Assembly (NCBI GenBank): GCA_050084985.1 | Contig: JBITNC010000001.1 | Span: 173,910,001-173,974,000, forward strand | Source of the DNA: Nageia nagi | Lineage: Eukaryota > Pinophyta | Length of the DNA stretch: 64,000 nt | Direction of reading: 5' to 3' | In this document: one piece after another, positions 35,851 to 45,894 of the stretch | Layout of the letters: the number at the start of each line of letters is the position of its first letter | Numbering within the stretch: the first letter of the stretch is position 1 | The notes under the pieces: model-generated | The model's input: the letters and a program-made list of their open reading frames with translations, nothing else | Database searches by the model: none | What the model was told of the DNA's origin: nothing | Translations under genes and position numbers: made by a program

Positions 35851-35980
35851 ATTCATCAAAAACCATGAAAATCACGTCCCTGCGAATCACCTCTGGATTC
35901 CAAATTGATGCCTGATTGCTTGTCCACACATGCTAAATGCTCAAATCGAAATTAGTCTTGAAGTGTGTGCCCTAACCTTT

Positions 35981-35990
35981 CTATAAAAGG
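35981..35990 (+). promoter_or_regulatory. TATA box of the antisense PMD gene
   Basis: CTATAAAAGG followed by GGCCCCACCC. Transcription would start about 30 bases downstream, near 36015, and the first ATG after that point is the gene's start codon at 36135, so the predicted leader is about 120 bases with no upstream ATG. Confidence 0.65.
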
Positions 35991-36134
35991 GGCCCCACCC
36001 TTCCTCATTTGATCACCTTGTCATTTTCATAGCTGAGAGCATCCCAGAGCTCAAGAGACTGATTCAGAGAGGTTTAGCTGGTGCTTTTGTCACTATCACT
36101 AAATAATTCTTCCTATATTACTGTGTTGCACACT

Positions 36135-38401
36135 ATGGCCCTACCGATCACCTGTCGAGAGGGACACAGAGCTACCTTGGTGGCTAATTCTCCTGCTGGT
36201 CATCAGGTACTCTACCTCTTCTACCTTTTTCATGTTATGTTTTTGTTTCTCTTCAAGTTTTAGCTACCTGTACACTAGCTTTTCTGAATTGCCCCTAAGG
36301 TTTTACTATTGCATACCCTAGCTCTACATTTTTCTCTTTTTAGTTTGCTTTTCGAACTTCCAGTGCCATGGCTACCTTATGCTCACCTGTACGAACCTAC
36401 ACCCTGAATTTTATTACCCTTTTTCACAGAAACAAGACCGCTGGCGGTCCTTTCTGCCCTAGTTTGGACCATGGGCGATCCTTCTCACCTGTAGTAGACC
36501 ATGGGTGGTCCTCATTTTCCTATACTATTTTTTGCTATTTGCATTTCACATCTTGATACTGACTTGCCTTTCATCCTTCTTTTCTTGCAGAGCCGTGCAT
36601 ACCTTATGCATCCATCCGGTAAGAGTGCCTCCTTCACCACTGCCCAACAGTGGCCCCAAACTCACGCAGCCCAGAGTATTCTAGAGGATATTTCATTCAG
36701 CCACCTTGCATTTACTGAATATGTGTTTCATGACCACAACATGCTTATAGCTTTGATGGAGAGGTGGGATCCAAATTCCAACACCTTTCACCTTCCCACC
36801 GGTGAGATTACAGTGACCTTAGAGGATATCTACAGGATCACTAGAGTTCCTATCAGGGGGAAACTAGTGAAGATGATTCCTGTTCTGAGCTTGGAACAGG
36901 TAGAGGTATGGGCTACATGGCTGACGGTATCATACGAAGTGAATCATAGGAAGAGAGGTGTGTCACTAGTGAGACATGTGCCAGAGGATCCTCTAGCATG
37001 GGGTGACCTGTAGATGAGGCTCCTCATTGCCTACCTTCTAGATGCTATTGTCTATCTAGACAAGAGTAGTGAGACCTTCCCAGTGGGTATTATTCCTATT
37101 ATTCAGGACATGGTTATACATAGACAGCGATATGCATGGTGCCCTGCAATACTGGCATAACTTTATCATGATCTCCACAGCTTTGCAGAGGTGGAGAGAA
37201 AGGGGAGACAGGTGGTTCACTCTATGATCCTGCAGGTGTGGGCCTATGAACACATCACTATTTCTAGACTGACTATACTGCCCCTAGACCAGCCAGATGA
37301 TGCCCCCACCTGGCAACGGTGGGCGATGATCGAGGTACCAGACTTCCCTAACATAGACCTAGAGGGATGGCATGTGCAACTTGACTTACTACAGGAGGTG
37401 TAGATCTACTGGCATCCTTATCAGGGAGGTGTACCAGAGTGGGAGGAAGACCTAGAGGAGATGACATGGGTGAGACACCCTACCTACCTATAGGCACGTA
37501 GGGCTTTAGTGGAGCCATACAGGCCAGAGTGGGTACTCCATCAGTTCAACCTCCAGCAAGGTATACCGAATGACTGTAGGATAGTGGTGCGCTATTACCG
37601 TAGCAGGCACCTCCTGGAGGATTACGAACCAGTGTCGAACTGGGATCCAGACTAGGAGTCCCCTAGTGAGGACTTCGACTATGATATCAATGATGACATA
37701 GATGGACCTAATCATACAGAGGACTATCTAGACTGGTGGAGGACACGCTGCCCTCACCACATAGGCATTCATGATACTGACATGGGTGACGATGCATGGG
37801 AGGATGAGGACCCAAGAGATGCAGAGACCGGGTGGGACACTCCCTTCACCACAGGAGGATGGGGAGGGGAGAGTAGCTCTTCATACGCTCGTGACACATC
37901 TCTAGATGCAGGGCATGACGATAATGAGGAGACTGATCCAAACCAGGATGAATATGAACCTGAATATAAGACAGAATCAGACAGGGAGGATGAAGACTAC
38001 GATGAAGATGATGATGGTAAACTACTTTCTCTTTTACTTTGCTTTGAATTTCTATTTTTCATAATACATAAGGAACTAACATGATATGTTAATGCTATGT
38101 CACAGATCCTGAGGTTGAGATAGCTAGGTTGCGTAGCCAAATCGATCAGAAGGATGAGGAGATCAGAGAGCTACAGGGCCATCTACGGTTCAGAGGAGGA
38201 GATTATACCGGTATCTATCAGGACTTACAGGTAGCCAACAAAGAAATCAAGGTCCTCTATGAGTAGCTTCACCAGGCTGAGAGACAGATCGGTGAGGAGA
38301 AGGCTTGCGCAGAGAAATACAGGGCACAGTGCGGGGGTGGCACCTCTAGCAGGGCTACTAGCTCTAGTGTAGGGGGTGGGGGGTCTAGTAGGAGATTTTA
38401 A
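36135..38401 (+). pseudogene. PMD (plant mobile domain) gene, three exons, antisense inside element D
   Basis: Exons 36135-36206, 36591-38016 and 38106-38401 join in frame (phases 0 and 1) to 598 codons; donors CAG|GTACTC and ATG|GTAAAC, acceptors TTTCTTGCAG and ATGTCACAG. Residues about 70-115 hold the PMD signature LIALMERWD, NTFHLPTGEITVTLEDIY and VPIRGKLV; later segments AWCPAILA, stop, LYHDLHSF and ILQVWAYEH fit the rest of the domain. The end is very acidic (EDEDYDEDDD), then a coiled coil in exon 3 (EVEIARLRSQIDQKDEEIRE) and a Gly/Ser tail. Six in-frame stops: TAG 37011, TAA 37158, TAG 37401, 37491, 37653 and 38264; each fits C-to-T in CAG or CAA. There is no frameshift. Related to host MAIN/MAIL proteins; role in the element unknown. 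Confidence 0.85.
36437..36512. repeat. Three palindromic GACC..GGTC motifs in intron 1
   Basis: GACCGCTGGCGGTC (36437-36450), GGACCATGGGCGATCC (36467-36482) and AGACCATGGGTGGTCC (36497-36512) are spaced 30 bp. The first is a near-perfect palindrome. Confidence 0.6.
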
Positions 38402-38436
38402 ATCACTCTATGTAATCTCATTCAGTTTGCATTGTA

Positions 38437-38442
38437 AATAAA
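38437..38442 (+). terminator. Poly(A) signal of the antisense PMD gene
   Basis: AATAAA, 36 bases after the stop codon at 38399-38401. Fits a plant near-upstream element and closes the gene. Confidence 0.6.
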
Positions 38443-38769
38443 AACATTTTGATCATGATATATAAAACATAAACTTTGGTACCTGATTTGTTCTTTGTTC
38501 ATGTACTTGTGATGCGTGAATTTGATGTTCTGTGATCCTTGCGAACGAACACCAACGATACAACCTAAAATTTTGACCTTTCATGTTGCAAATGTACTTG
38601 GAATCTTTTGCTTTCCTCTATTTTTTCACTAAAAGAGGACCGCCGATGGTCTTTTTCTCCCGAAATACAACACCGGTGCTCCTGTTATGACTTCATGAAA
38701 CCTCCCAATCTCTTAACCCTGACATCTGTTAGAGACCTGAACCAACTGCTAGCTTTTCTCTCTCTTTTG

Positions 38770-38790
38770 TTTTTTTTTTTTTTTTTTTTT
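38770..38790. repeat. T21 tract (A21 on the gag strand) just after the gag stop
   Basis: An unbroken T run on plus. On the minus strand it is A21 starting 13 bases after the gag stop codon (38803-38805). It sits where pol would be expected to begin. Confidence 0.8.
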
Positions 38791-38802
38791 ATGTATTTCA
38801 AT

Positions 38803-40025
38803 CTACCAAATGATACTTTCAGGAGGCTTGGAGCTCCTACCGGGGTTAGCATCCTCAAGGAAGATCATATTGATATGTTGTTCTTCTCCTGTATCTTTGA
38901 CCTTTGCTGGACATACATAGAATCCATCTTCTATGAGCTTTTGTATTCTATCCCTAAGATTTCCACACCCATTTGTAGCATGGCCTTTAGCCTGATGATA
39001 TTCACAATATCTATCTTCCTTATACCAATGGGGTTTCTCTGCTGTGGGATCTTCCTCACGCTTCGGTAAAGGTTGTAATAACCCTTTTTCCACAAGATCT
39101 TTTAGGATGTGTCTTGGAGGTATGGGAAATCTCACATATCTCTTTTCCTTCGTCTCACTTGTATTCTCAGCCATATGGACATCTTTCTCTCTCTTCGGTG
39201 AATGTGATCTCTTATCCTTTGCTTTTGCCTTTTCATTATTACCATACTTTACAAGCCCTAGCTTCACAAGGACTTTTTCTTTCTCTAACAATTTATACGT
39301 CATATCGGAAAATGTGAGATGTGTATAATCAATAACATATGCTTGTAAGGGCAATATAACAGCTTCTTTAAAAATGTTATTTACCTCTTTTTCTGTTAAC
39401 CTAATCTTTACTTGTTGCCATGTCTTCTTAAATCTTACAACAAATTTATCCAGTTGCTCATCACTGCCCTGTTTAATAGCACATAAATCTGATAGCATAA
39501 CCTCCTTCTTGATGTTATGCTTATATTGCTCCAGAAACACATCACTAAATTCCTCAAATGATGTAATGGACCCTTCAGGTAAGCCATAAAACCATTCTCG
39601 TGCATCTCCTTCCAAGCTCTGGGGGAAGAATTTAGCCTGCAATCTTTGGTCGGTACCAATTATGAGTTACATTCATCCTTAAATCCTTGTATATGTCTCC
39701 TTGGATCTCCTCCACCATTGAACTTACTAAATTTTGGTTCTTTGTAATCGGATGGTGGCATATGCCTACGAATGTCACCACATAAAGGACTACCAAATTC
39801 GAAAGAATTATTAGGTGGCGTTGATCTTTTTGCCAATCTATCTATCTGCCTCTGCATACCTTCCATAGTAGCCTGAAAATTGCTATTGTCACCCTCAGCG
39901 CTATTTTGCATTTCTCCAGATCCCTCCGGATCATCATGTCTGATTTCTACCAATAACTCATCCAAATCTCTTTTTGAAAGGCTTCGCAAGAATAACTTAA
40001 GTTGTTCCATAACTAAGACACTCAC
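38803..40025 (-). pseudogene. Gag of element D
   Basis: Capsid/nucleocapsid protein in two frames. First part 40025-39660 (121 codons): starts MSVLVMEQLKLFL, has acidic linker, a short coiled coil (TMEGMQRQIDRLA) and RRHMPPSDYKEPKFSKFNG, the usual entry into the gag core. A small indel near 39658-39668 shifts the frame. Second part to 38803: FFPQSLEGDAREWFYGLPEG, FEEFSDVFLEQYKHN, LCAIKQGSDEQL, a Lys-rich region, and a zinc-knuckle CEYHQAKGHATNGC with the following LRDRIQKLIEDG. A Gag of this type is typical of Tat elements. Only one frameshift, so it is young. The final TAG may itself be a mutated CAG. Confidence 0.85.
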
Positions 40026-40082
40026 AAAATAGATGTTAATCTTAACTAAAACCTTTAGGGTTTTAGTATAATGATGTGGAGT

Positions 40083-40100
40083 TTCATGTCGGGTTCACCA
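40083..40100 (-). promoter_or_regulatory. Primer binding site of element D
   Basis: Minus strand TGGTGAACCCGACATGAA starts 2 bases after the 5' LTR. It begins with the same ten bases as in element B. The gag ATG at 40025 lies about 58 bases further. Confidence 0.8.
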
Positions 40101-40102
40101 AA

Positions 40103-40958
40103 TGTTTACAAATAAAAATTGAGCGTGTAAATAAATAAATAGAGAAATATCTACAAACTCAATATTATCTGTATACTAGCTACGGATAGCGATTTATTCT
40201 AGATATCAATAAACAACATTAACCAATTCAGCAGTGTACTTGTACCAACCAAGACTGTGATTCATGTACTTACCTCACGGAATGTACCTGACAACGAAAG
40301 ATGTAGATATTGGTGATGTAGTGATGATAAGCTACCTTTTCCACAACGTCATGACCTACAAGGATGCGAAAAGAGGACCGCAAGTGGTCCGTTTCAGTAG
40401 TATTAGAGCGCTGGTGGTGTTCTTTTGTTCACAAAGGAGCGTCAGCGGCCCTAGCTTGATAGCTTTGACCTCTCGATTAGGTCCAGATCTTCAGTATAGA
40501 TATCTCAGATTGCAGTGTAATATTAGAATTGATCGCATATGTTAGGAGAGCTCGTGTAAGGAAGCACACAAACCACAGCCTTGTAGGCGGTACCAAGAGA
40601 TACCTTAAGGGGTAGCCACTTACAAGACCATACGCAGGATCATGTGTATCCTTGTTCTTGTGGACTTACTATTAGATCCCTTATTTATATAGATAATATA
40701 TAATACCACCCATAGGTCGGCGTGCATCCACATAAATAAGGTTAATTCACAAGATTTAAGATAAACACATCAATAAACAAGATAATTCATGCAATATTCA
40801 AGATAACCCATGCAATATTCAAGATAACCCATACAATATTCATATTCAAGCCAAACATTAATATTATCACTTTAATCCATTCAAGACATATAGTTAGGCT
40901 AAGCATATTTCATTAATTTATTGATTTAAAAACATAAATTCATTTTTATGTGTTAACA
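40103..40958 (-). repeat. 5' LTR of element D
   Basis: 856 bp, nearly identical to 33266-34142. It keeps GGACCGCAAGTGGTCC (near 40375-40390), where the partner has GGATCGTAGGTAGTCC. A TATA-like TATATAGATAATA lies near 40688 on plus, but the element's own promoter should be on minus. Confidence 0.95.
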
Positions 40959-40963
40959 TAAAT
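40959..40963. repeat. Right target duplication TAAAT of element D
   Basis: Matches 33261-33265 exactly. Confidence 0.9.
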
Positions 40964-42506
40964 GTTTATAAAGCATGGGGTATGTGTGGGTTGGAATAAG
41001 GATCATGTTGGGATAAACATCCTTGTTATCCTTCTTCTCTAGCTTGTCTAACCCTATCTTATTCTCTAGTATCAACTAAATTAGCATAAAATTCATCCTC
41101 TATTTAAAAGCTACAAACAAGATTTTACAATGGAAATGGTGCATGAAGCAAATGATCCTAATGGTGTAAAATAATATTAATAAAATAAACATAGAGCCTA
41201 CGTGTTTTGTTAAGTTTTATTTTAGTGGATGCAAGATCACCATAATCAACCCTGAGATGATTTTTTTAAGATAGCAATAAAGGATAGCCATGGTGAGATC
41301 ATAGCAATGGTGATAATCTTATCTAATTGATTCTTGTTCAATTTAGGGGAAATTATCTAATTAATGATATTGATTTTAATATTCTTTCATCTCTTATGTA
41401 ATTTTCCTATAATGAGTCTAGTCAAACATTTTTGGGTGAGGCTTGATCTTTATAGGTGTGGAATGTTTAATTGCTCAAGTTAGGTAATTCACCTTGGTCA
41501 TGACCTCCAAGTGTGAGTGGGACCATGGTAATGAAATCCACATATCCTAGCTAAATCCTAGGCTCAAATGTGAAATTAATGCAATTTGATAAAGCAAATA
41601 TGATATGCAACTATATGGATGTCTTATGCAACTAATCCCTTCACAACATTTTTTTAAAAGTAAAAGAGACACTCCCTCCTGAGGATGATATCTTTTCCTT
41701 TTCACTAAATGTAAGAAGATAAAAAATATAAGCAAATAATATTAGGGTGCAAATAGAAAATAATCCTAAACTAAAGCATGAAAAAAGAGAGATACAATCC
41801 TAGGGGTCTCCTACTCCATGCTTCTTGTATCATACAAAACATATTTTACAACTCTAATCCTAACTGGTATACTGCAGATTGGTTAGCAATACCAATTGGT
41901 GGATTGGTCAAATAGTTAACCAGTCAATTTATAGTTGTATCCAAAGAACCTAAAAAATAAAGTATAAAAATGTAAAAATAATATTTAATATTTACAACCC
42001 TTATTCAAAAATATTGTCAAGCAACTATTGCCACCTAGTTACAGAGTTGGATGCTAATGACTCAACAAGAAAAATAAACTAAGTCTACATAAAATACTTA
42101 AAATCTTAGAATAGACCTAACTAATACAAACAAGTCTGACTAGCTAAGATGAATTGGTATAGTGATGGTTGGTTGATAGGTATGAATATTTCAAAGTCAA
42201 CCAATGGAATCTGTGTCAGTTGGCTAAAGGCAACTAATGAAGAGAGTGTCAATCATAAGTAACCAGTCTATGCTAACAACCATTTAGATTTCAACTTAGA
42301 CTAAGGAACTTGTAATTTTAGGGTTTTATCATGATATAATCAAGAAAATTCCTTGAAAAAAGAAGAATAAATCACTCACAAAAATTATCTAAAAAAGTGA
42401 GAAGAAAGGGTCAAAATAAACACCCAAAAGTGAGAAGAGTCAACAGAAACTTCTTCAAGCTTACATCTCATGGACCAAGGGAGGTCCCATTGTGATGAAC
42501 AAATTA
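40964..42506 (-). other. 5' leader of element E
   Basis: Non-coding. Shares blocks with the leader of element C (28140-28560). Around 41860-41935 and 42160-42290 a word of the type GATTGGT(T/C)A recurs (CAATTGGTGGATTGGTCAA, AGTTAACCAGTCAATT). Confidence 0.5.
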
Positions 42507-42899
42507 TAAGGACTCCAAGGCCCCATATTTTGAGCTCAAACATAAAATATTGGAAACCCAAAGGACCTCACAATACCCGCAACAAAAATATAGACTATGT
42601 CAACTGTTAGTTATGGAAAATGATTCAAACAAGACAAAGAGAGGGGGATAAAAGATATTCCTTTATCTTGATGCTCCCCAAATACCCATGGAATTATAAA
42701 AATAATTTTTATTAGGTATTTATAATTCCTAAGTCCTTAATACCCTGGTACCAAGCCAAGCAAGTTTATGGGCATGTAAATTCCCTAGCCTTGAATCAAT
42801 AAGGTAGTAGAAAATGAAATAATGTCTATGATGCATGAAAAAAAGGAAAAATCTAGACTAAAGTGCCTCTATAATGATTTAAATAAATAAAAATCCTAA

Positions 42900-42944
<45 letters not shown>

Positions 42945-43512
42945 CATAATGATATTATCTAGGATGCAACTACATGCAACCATGCACAATATGCTTGTGA
43001 AATGATAAGAAGGATATGAATTCCTTGAGGGCAGCTCCATAAGCCTACAAAACCATAAAAAGCACAGTTAGATCTTCATACTCAAATATTACTTATATGG
43101 ATGAGGATGAAATCTTGCTTTTTGCACTTGGAAGTGATGGATATAGCTCAAAGTGAGTGTATAAGTGTGTAAAAGGTTGCAAAGTTCATATATAGGTTTA
43201 TTAGAAGGTTTGACAAGATTGCATGTCATGATATGAATATTTATAAGTAACTTAAAATGTTTTGAAATTGGTTTTATGTTGTGAAAGTAGCCAATTGGTA
43301 GTCTAGTTAGAGTTACAAATTGGATTGATAGACTATTAGCAAATCAGTAGATCGATTTAGTAATAGGGTTAAAATGGTAAAATATAAAATAATGATGTGA
43401 GATTTTTCATGATTTGTTGAGGGTCTATTATGGGCATGATGCATTATAAAACACATCAAATCACCTGTAGATCATATAAGCTAGGTTAATGAGCAATGTT
43501 TAGGTGTTTACA
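42507..43512 (-). repeat. LTR of element E
   Basis: About 1006 bp. The minus-strand start TGTAAACACC equals that of element C; the inner end (plus TATAAGGACTCC) corresponds to TGTAAGCCTC of element C with a G-to-A change. Internal sequence is alignable only in short blocks with element C's LTR. A polypurine-like CTTAGGGACTAAC (minus) abuts its outer end. Confidence 0.6.
42903..42940. repeat. (TA)19 microsatellite
   Basis: Uninterrupted TA units within the LTR of element E, followed by CATACATA. Confidence 0.95.
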
Positions 43513-43879
43513 GTTAGTCCCTAAGTATTTTCCACATAGGTTTAGCTATTAGACTTATTTTTGTTGTTTGTTTTAACTTTTTTATGCATTTATAATTTTT
43601 ATTATAACAATTTATTGGCCAATTAAAGCTAGTTGTAGATCTGTAGTACAACTTGTGTGTTTTCATTTTATGTTTATTTTATTATTTTTCCAAGCTTTCC
43701 TTCTTTTTAGGAATAAAACCACTCAATAAACTCAAGGAAAGATATCATCTCATGTAGAGAAATGCCCCTTTCAAATCGAATCCTCATTGATAAATTAAAA
43801 TGAAGTAAAAACTCATCACTAAGTAAATGATGTATTATAATAGCTCTATAATTTGATATATTTTTCTTATCCTAAGTTT
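43513..43879. other. No gene recognised; possibly the 3' region of another element
   Basis: AT-rich sequence between the LTR of element E and the copia remnant. Its first bases look like a decayed polypurine tract read on minus. Confidence 0.35.
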
Positions 43880-45361
43880 TGTATATAGGTTATATAATTA
43901 AAATTAGAGTTTATTCATGAAATTTCTAAAGGTGGAAGTTCCAAATGGTCTTATACCAATTAAATATTTTAAGGTTCAAAGGTAAAATCTCTAATACTGA
44001 CTAAAGATTTTAGGCTAAAGGAGTTGGAGACTATAGTTTTGACATTCAAACTTCAAGAAAGATAGACTATTGAACTTGTAGAATTTTCCAAAGATAACTT
44101 GATAAAAATACCAAGTATTATATATCATTAGAAAGGTATCTAAGATAACTTTCAATGAGTACTCACACACCTTAATCTAATGATAATAACTATAATAATT
44201 CACTTCATAAGTTGAGGTCTCTAGCATATAGCTTGGTCACCAAAGATAATCCTATCACATAATTGGTCACTAAAGAGTAATAATTTTACTAAGGATAAAC
44301 TAAAACAAAGTACATTATGTAATATATTATTGGAAAGGTGTAAAATCCTAATTTCCAATAGAGAGAGAATTAGCTCAAAAGGAGTTATCAATCTCTAGTT
44401 ATTTATGGTTACATACAAGATACTTATTTAGTCATCAAATAATGACTAGATTGATCGTGCCAAAATGAATGGACAGGTTATGAAGTCTACTTACAAATAA
44501 GAGAATACCCATAAGAATCAAGCAAGGTAATTTTGGAAAAATTCAAGTAAAAGTGAATGTATTCATAGTCTACCACTGAGGATGTTTGGGTAAGTGCATT
44601 GTGGGAAATCATTGATGGTGGTGGTAATTTCCATACAAAGTATGTAAAATCTTATATGATTATAAAGTTATCTAAAAGGATCATCCAAAATGAAAAGAAT
44701 CATCTAAAATTTATGAATAGAACTAAAGTTATAACCCCTTGAAAGTAAACTAGTTTGAAATAGAGTAGTTTATGGTAACAACAATTATCTCCATATATAG
44801 TGCATAAAATGAAAAATAAATGAATACCCATTAAGATAAAATAGCATAAAATAGGTGAATATCACATTGGTTTAGCTCTATACTGGATATATAAAATTTA
44901 ATATGTGATTATTTGATCACAACAATACCCACAAAATAAGAATGTAAGGAAAAGTTTATAGAGTATTTTCTCTTGCTATTACTATCTAGAATAGATGTAA
45001 GAATGCTAAAATAATTTATAATGAGGGAAAACATTCATTTCACATGTCTTGGGAAAAATGAATGAGTGTTTTACACTCACAAAAAAATATGATGAAAAGA
45101 TACAATCAATATAGCAAGTCTATACACATTACTATAGATAATATGGACAACCATATTTTACAATGGTAAGGATTAAGGATGCATTAAACTTCCATCTAGA
45201 AGCCTTCAAATTTCATCTAAAAGCTTGCAAAATGTTAATGGAGGGCACTACAATTCATTGATGCAAATTACATGTTAATGTGCGAGGAGTGTAAATTCAA
45301 ATGTGGAAACATGACATCACAAATTTAAAAATAACAAACCATAGATCATTAAAATATTTCA
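43880..45361 (-). repeat. 3' LTR of element F
   Basis: About 1480 bp. Shares with the other LTR, for example, AACTTGTAGAATTT, TCTCTTGCTATTACTATCTA and GATTGATCGTGCCA / GATTGATAGTGCTA. Minus start TGAAATATT. The left boundary (TG at 43880) is less certain. Confidence 0.75.
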
Positions 45362-45760
45362 TTCTCCCCCTTAATATCAATGGTTTGCATGTCAATTCTA
45401 TCTGTGAGATGAAGGAATCAATTAGTGACCAATGGTTTAGTGAATATATCTAGATGTTAATCCTCAAAATTACTAAATTGGAACTCAATTGATCCATATT
45501 GCACTAAATCTCTCATAAAATGATGATGAATGTCAATATGCTTGCTCCTATTATGAAACATAATATTATTCATCATGGAAATGGTGTTGGTATTTTCATA
45601 ATGAATTTTGATGGACTAGGGAAGATACATACCTATGTCTTTAAAATGTGTCAGCATCCAAATGGATTTAGTGCAAGAAGATGATGTAGCCATGTATGTT
45701 TTCCATATATCTTATGAGATTATATATGTTCTTATTTTAAGGCTCCAATAGTTAAAATGT
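45362..45760 (-). pseudogene. C-terminal RNase H fragment of copia polyprotein (element F)
   Basis: Minus-strand translation reads TSSSCTKSIWM at the start, then MFHNRSKHIDIHHHFMRDLV, the copia RNase H end with the RSKHI(D) motif, and LDIFTKPLVTN, the ADIFTK motif before the stop. A polypurine tract ATTAAGGGGGAGAA follows and leads straight into the LTR. One or two stops. Confidence 0.8.
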
Positions 45761-45881
45761 TCACCACTATACATAGGAATCTACAGCTACACTATGTTTT
45801 CATTCTTCTATTCCATTTTGACCTAATAAAATGAATGGATTTTATACCACTTGAAATTTTTGAAGGTGTTAAAACCAAATA

Positions 45882-45890
45882 CTCTGATAT
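45882..45890 (-). promoter_or_regulatory. Primer binding site of element F
   Basis: Minus strand ATATCAGAG, a decayed form of TGGTATCAGAGC, the initiator-Met tRNA site usual in plant copia elements. Confidence 0.6.
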
Positions 45891-45894
45891 AGAT

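Larger units (their letters stand above)
33266..40958 (-). mobile_element. Non-autonomous Ty3/gypsy (Tat-type) element carrying an antisense PMD gene (element D)
   Basis: 7693 bp, minus strand. Order along the element: 5' LTR (40103-40958), PBS, 77-base leader, gag (40025-38803), then no protease, RT, RNase H or integrase, then an antisense (plus-strand) PMD gene (promoter 35981 to poly(A) signal 38442), two tandem-repeat arrays (34634-35660), polypurine tract, 3' LTR (33266-34142). Perfect TAAAT target duplications. The LTRs differ by one 21 bp repeat unit and about 30 substitutions by my count, making it the youngest element here. Antisense extra ORFs next to the 3' LTR are known in Tat elements; the loss of all pol while gag and the antisense gene stay is the unusual part. 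Confidence 0.9.
31390..43512 (-). mobile_element. Older LTR retrotransposon related to element C, split by element D (element E)
   Basis: Two minus-strand parts, 31390-33265 (gag) and 40964-43512 (leader plus LTR), are the two sides of the insertion site of element D, marked by TAAAT on both sides. The gag and leader resemble those of element C. The 3' end was not found: homology stops after the gag end near 31390, so the element is truncated. Confidence 0.65.

Noticed and set aside
36081-36134. Upstream start for the PMD gene at the beginning of the open frame (36081)
   Set aside because: No ATG before 36135; the first ATG after the TATA box is 36135 and gives a phase-0 first exon of 24 codons that splices in frame.
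38608-39589. Several plus-strand frames (up to 153 codons)
   Set aside because: They are antisense shadows of gag of element D, which has clear Gag motifs on minus.
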